The notes beneath the pieces were generated by a model. It made no database searches. It was not told the origin of the DNA and saw only the letters and a list, made by a program, of their open reading frames with translations. 5,201 nt of DNA. Source: Thermoflexales bacterium. Lineage in GTDB: Bacteria; Chloroflexota; Anaerolineae; B4-G1; SLSP01. The DNA lies in contig WFQZ01000041.1 of the NCBI GenBank assembly GCA_015486785.1, forward strand, positions 1 through 5,201. Reading direction: 5' to 3'. Each line of letters begins with the position of its first letter. Positions within the stretch are counted from its first letter, which is position 1. The translations under genes and the position numbers were made by a program. Positions 4,963 to 5,201 of the stretch are shown in pieces.

Positions 4963-5201
4963 TCAAGGTGCGATGTCCGACTCGCGCCATTCCAACTCGT
5001 AGTCGGCGATGTGGACTGTGTCGCCTTCTTGCACGCCGGCCTCCCGCAGCGCGGCCAGCACGCCTTGGCGTTCCAAGTAGCCGTGGAGGCGCAGGAGTGC
5101 CTCGTACCATTGCGTGGGGGTGCGTTGTACGGCGCGTTCGATTTTCTCGCCGCGCACCCGCCACACGTGCTCGCTTTCTTGCTCCACGGTGAAGGCGTCG
5201 C
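4963..5201 (-). CDS. obg: GTPase Obg/CgtA, C-terminal fragment
   Basis: Only the last 78 codons are in the window, and the frame continues past the right edge. They read DAFTVEQESEHVWRVRGEKI, then ERAVQRT, and near the end LREAGVQEGDTVHIADYELE. This is the OCT domain (Obg C-terminal domain) found in Obg proteins of Gram-positive and several other phyla: FTVE opening, VWRVRGxxIER strand pair, LxRxGVxxALREAGVQEGDTV helix-turn, then the terminal D(Y/F)E(L/F)EW. Obg is an essential ribosome-associated GTPase involved in large-subunit assembly and stress signalling; its N-terminal glycine-rich domain and G domain lie outside the window. The GTG at 5187 is internal (a Val of the domain) and not a start, because the frame is open and matches the family upstream of it. 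The protein ends with WRESDIAP, slightly past the usual end at EW. Confidence 0.9.
   Translation of the reverse strand, partial: DAFTVEQESEHVWRVRGEKIERAVQRTPTQWYEALLRLHGYLERQGVLAALREAGVQEGDTVHIADYELEWRESDIAP

Noticed and set aside
4963..5187. Stand-alone small gene starting at the GTG at 5187
   Set aside because: The frame is open and matches the Obg C-terminal domain upstream of the GTG (DAFTVE), so this is the tail of obg, not a separate gene.

Overview
The window is GC-rich bacterial chromosome, and every supportable gene lies on the minus strand, so transcription runs from position 5201 toward 1. The best taxonomic clue is the MiaB protein. Its variants of the family motifs (GCSHACTYCIIPYRRG, LLGQIVDRYGYD, VPIQAGDDEVL) match what I remember of Chloroflexota (Anaerolineae-like) MiaB proteins rather than proteobacterial or Firmicutes ones. 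The assignment to Chloroflexota is therefore an inference, reasonably strong but not checked by a search.

Layout in transcription order: (1) the C-terminal end of the ribosome-associated GTPase Obg (4963-5201, cut by the window edge); (2) a GT-B fold family 4 glycosyltransferase (3732-4931); (3) a 135-bp non-coding gap with an extended -10 promoter-like element and a tandem array of dyad-symmetric, operator-like repeats; (4) a class I SAM-dependent methyltransferase (2847-3596); (5) a membrane-anchored protein of unknown function with an internally duplicated small domain (2081-2860); (6) miaB, the tRNA methylthiotransferase (700-2067); (7) a short gap with a strong stem-loop; (8) a Trm112-family zinc-binding protein (392-640); (9) a small two-helix membrane protein with a probable TTG start (114-389); (10) the first 44 codons of a DUF123/GIY-YIG-like protein running off the left edge (1-132).

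From the methyltransferase onward the genes are packed like an operon: starts and stops overlap or are separated by 2-13 bp, apart from the 59-bp gap holding the stem-loop. The contents mix housekeeping translation functions (Obg, MiaB, Trm112) with envelope or sugar functions (glycosyltransferase, methyltransferase). The most unusual item is the repeat array between the glycosyltransferase and methyltransferase genes: two dyad-symmetric sites whose centres are exactly 21 bp apart, just downstream of a promoter-like hexamer. It looks like a regulator binding platform. I see no mobile element, CRISPR array, tRNA or rRNA. No gene-free stretch exceeds 300 bases.
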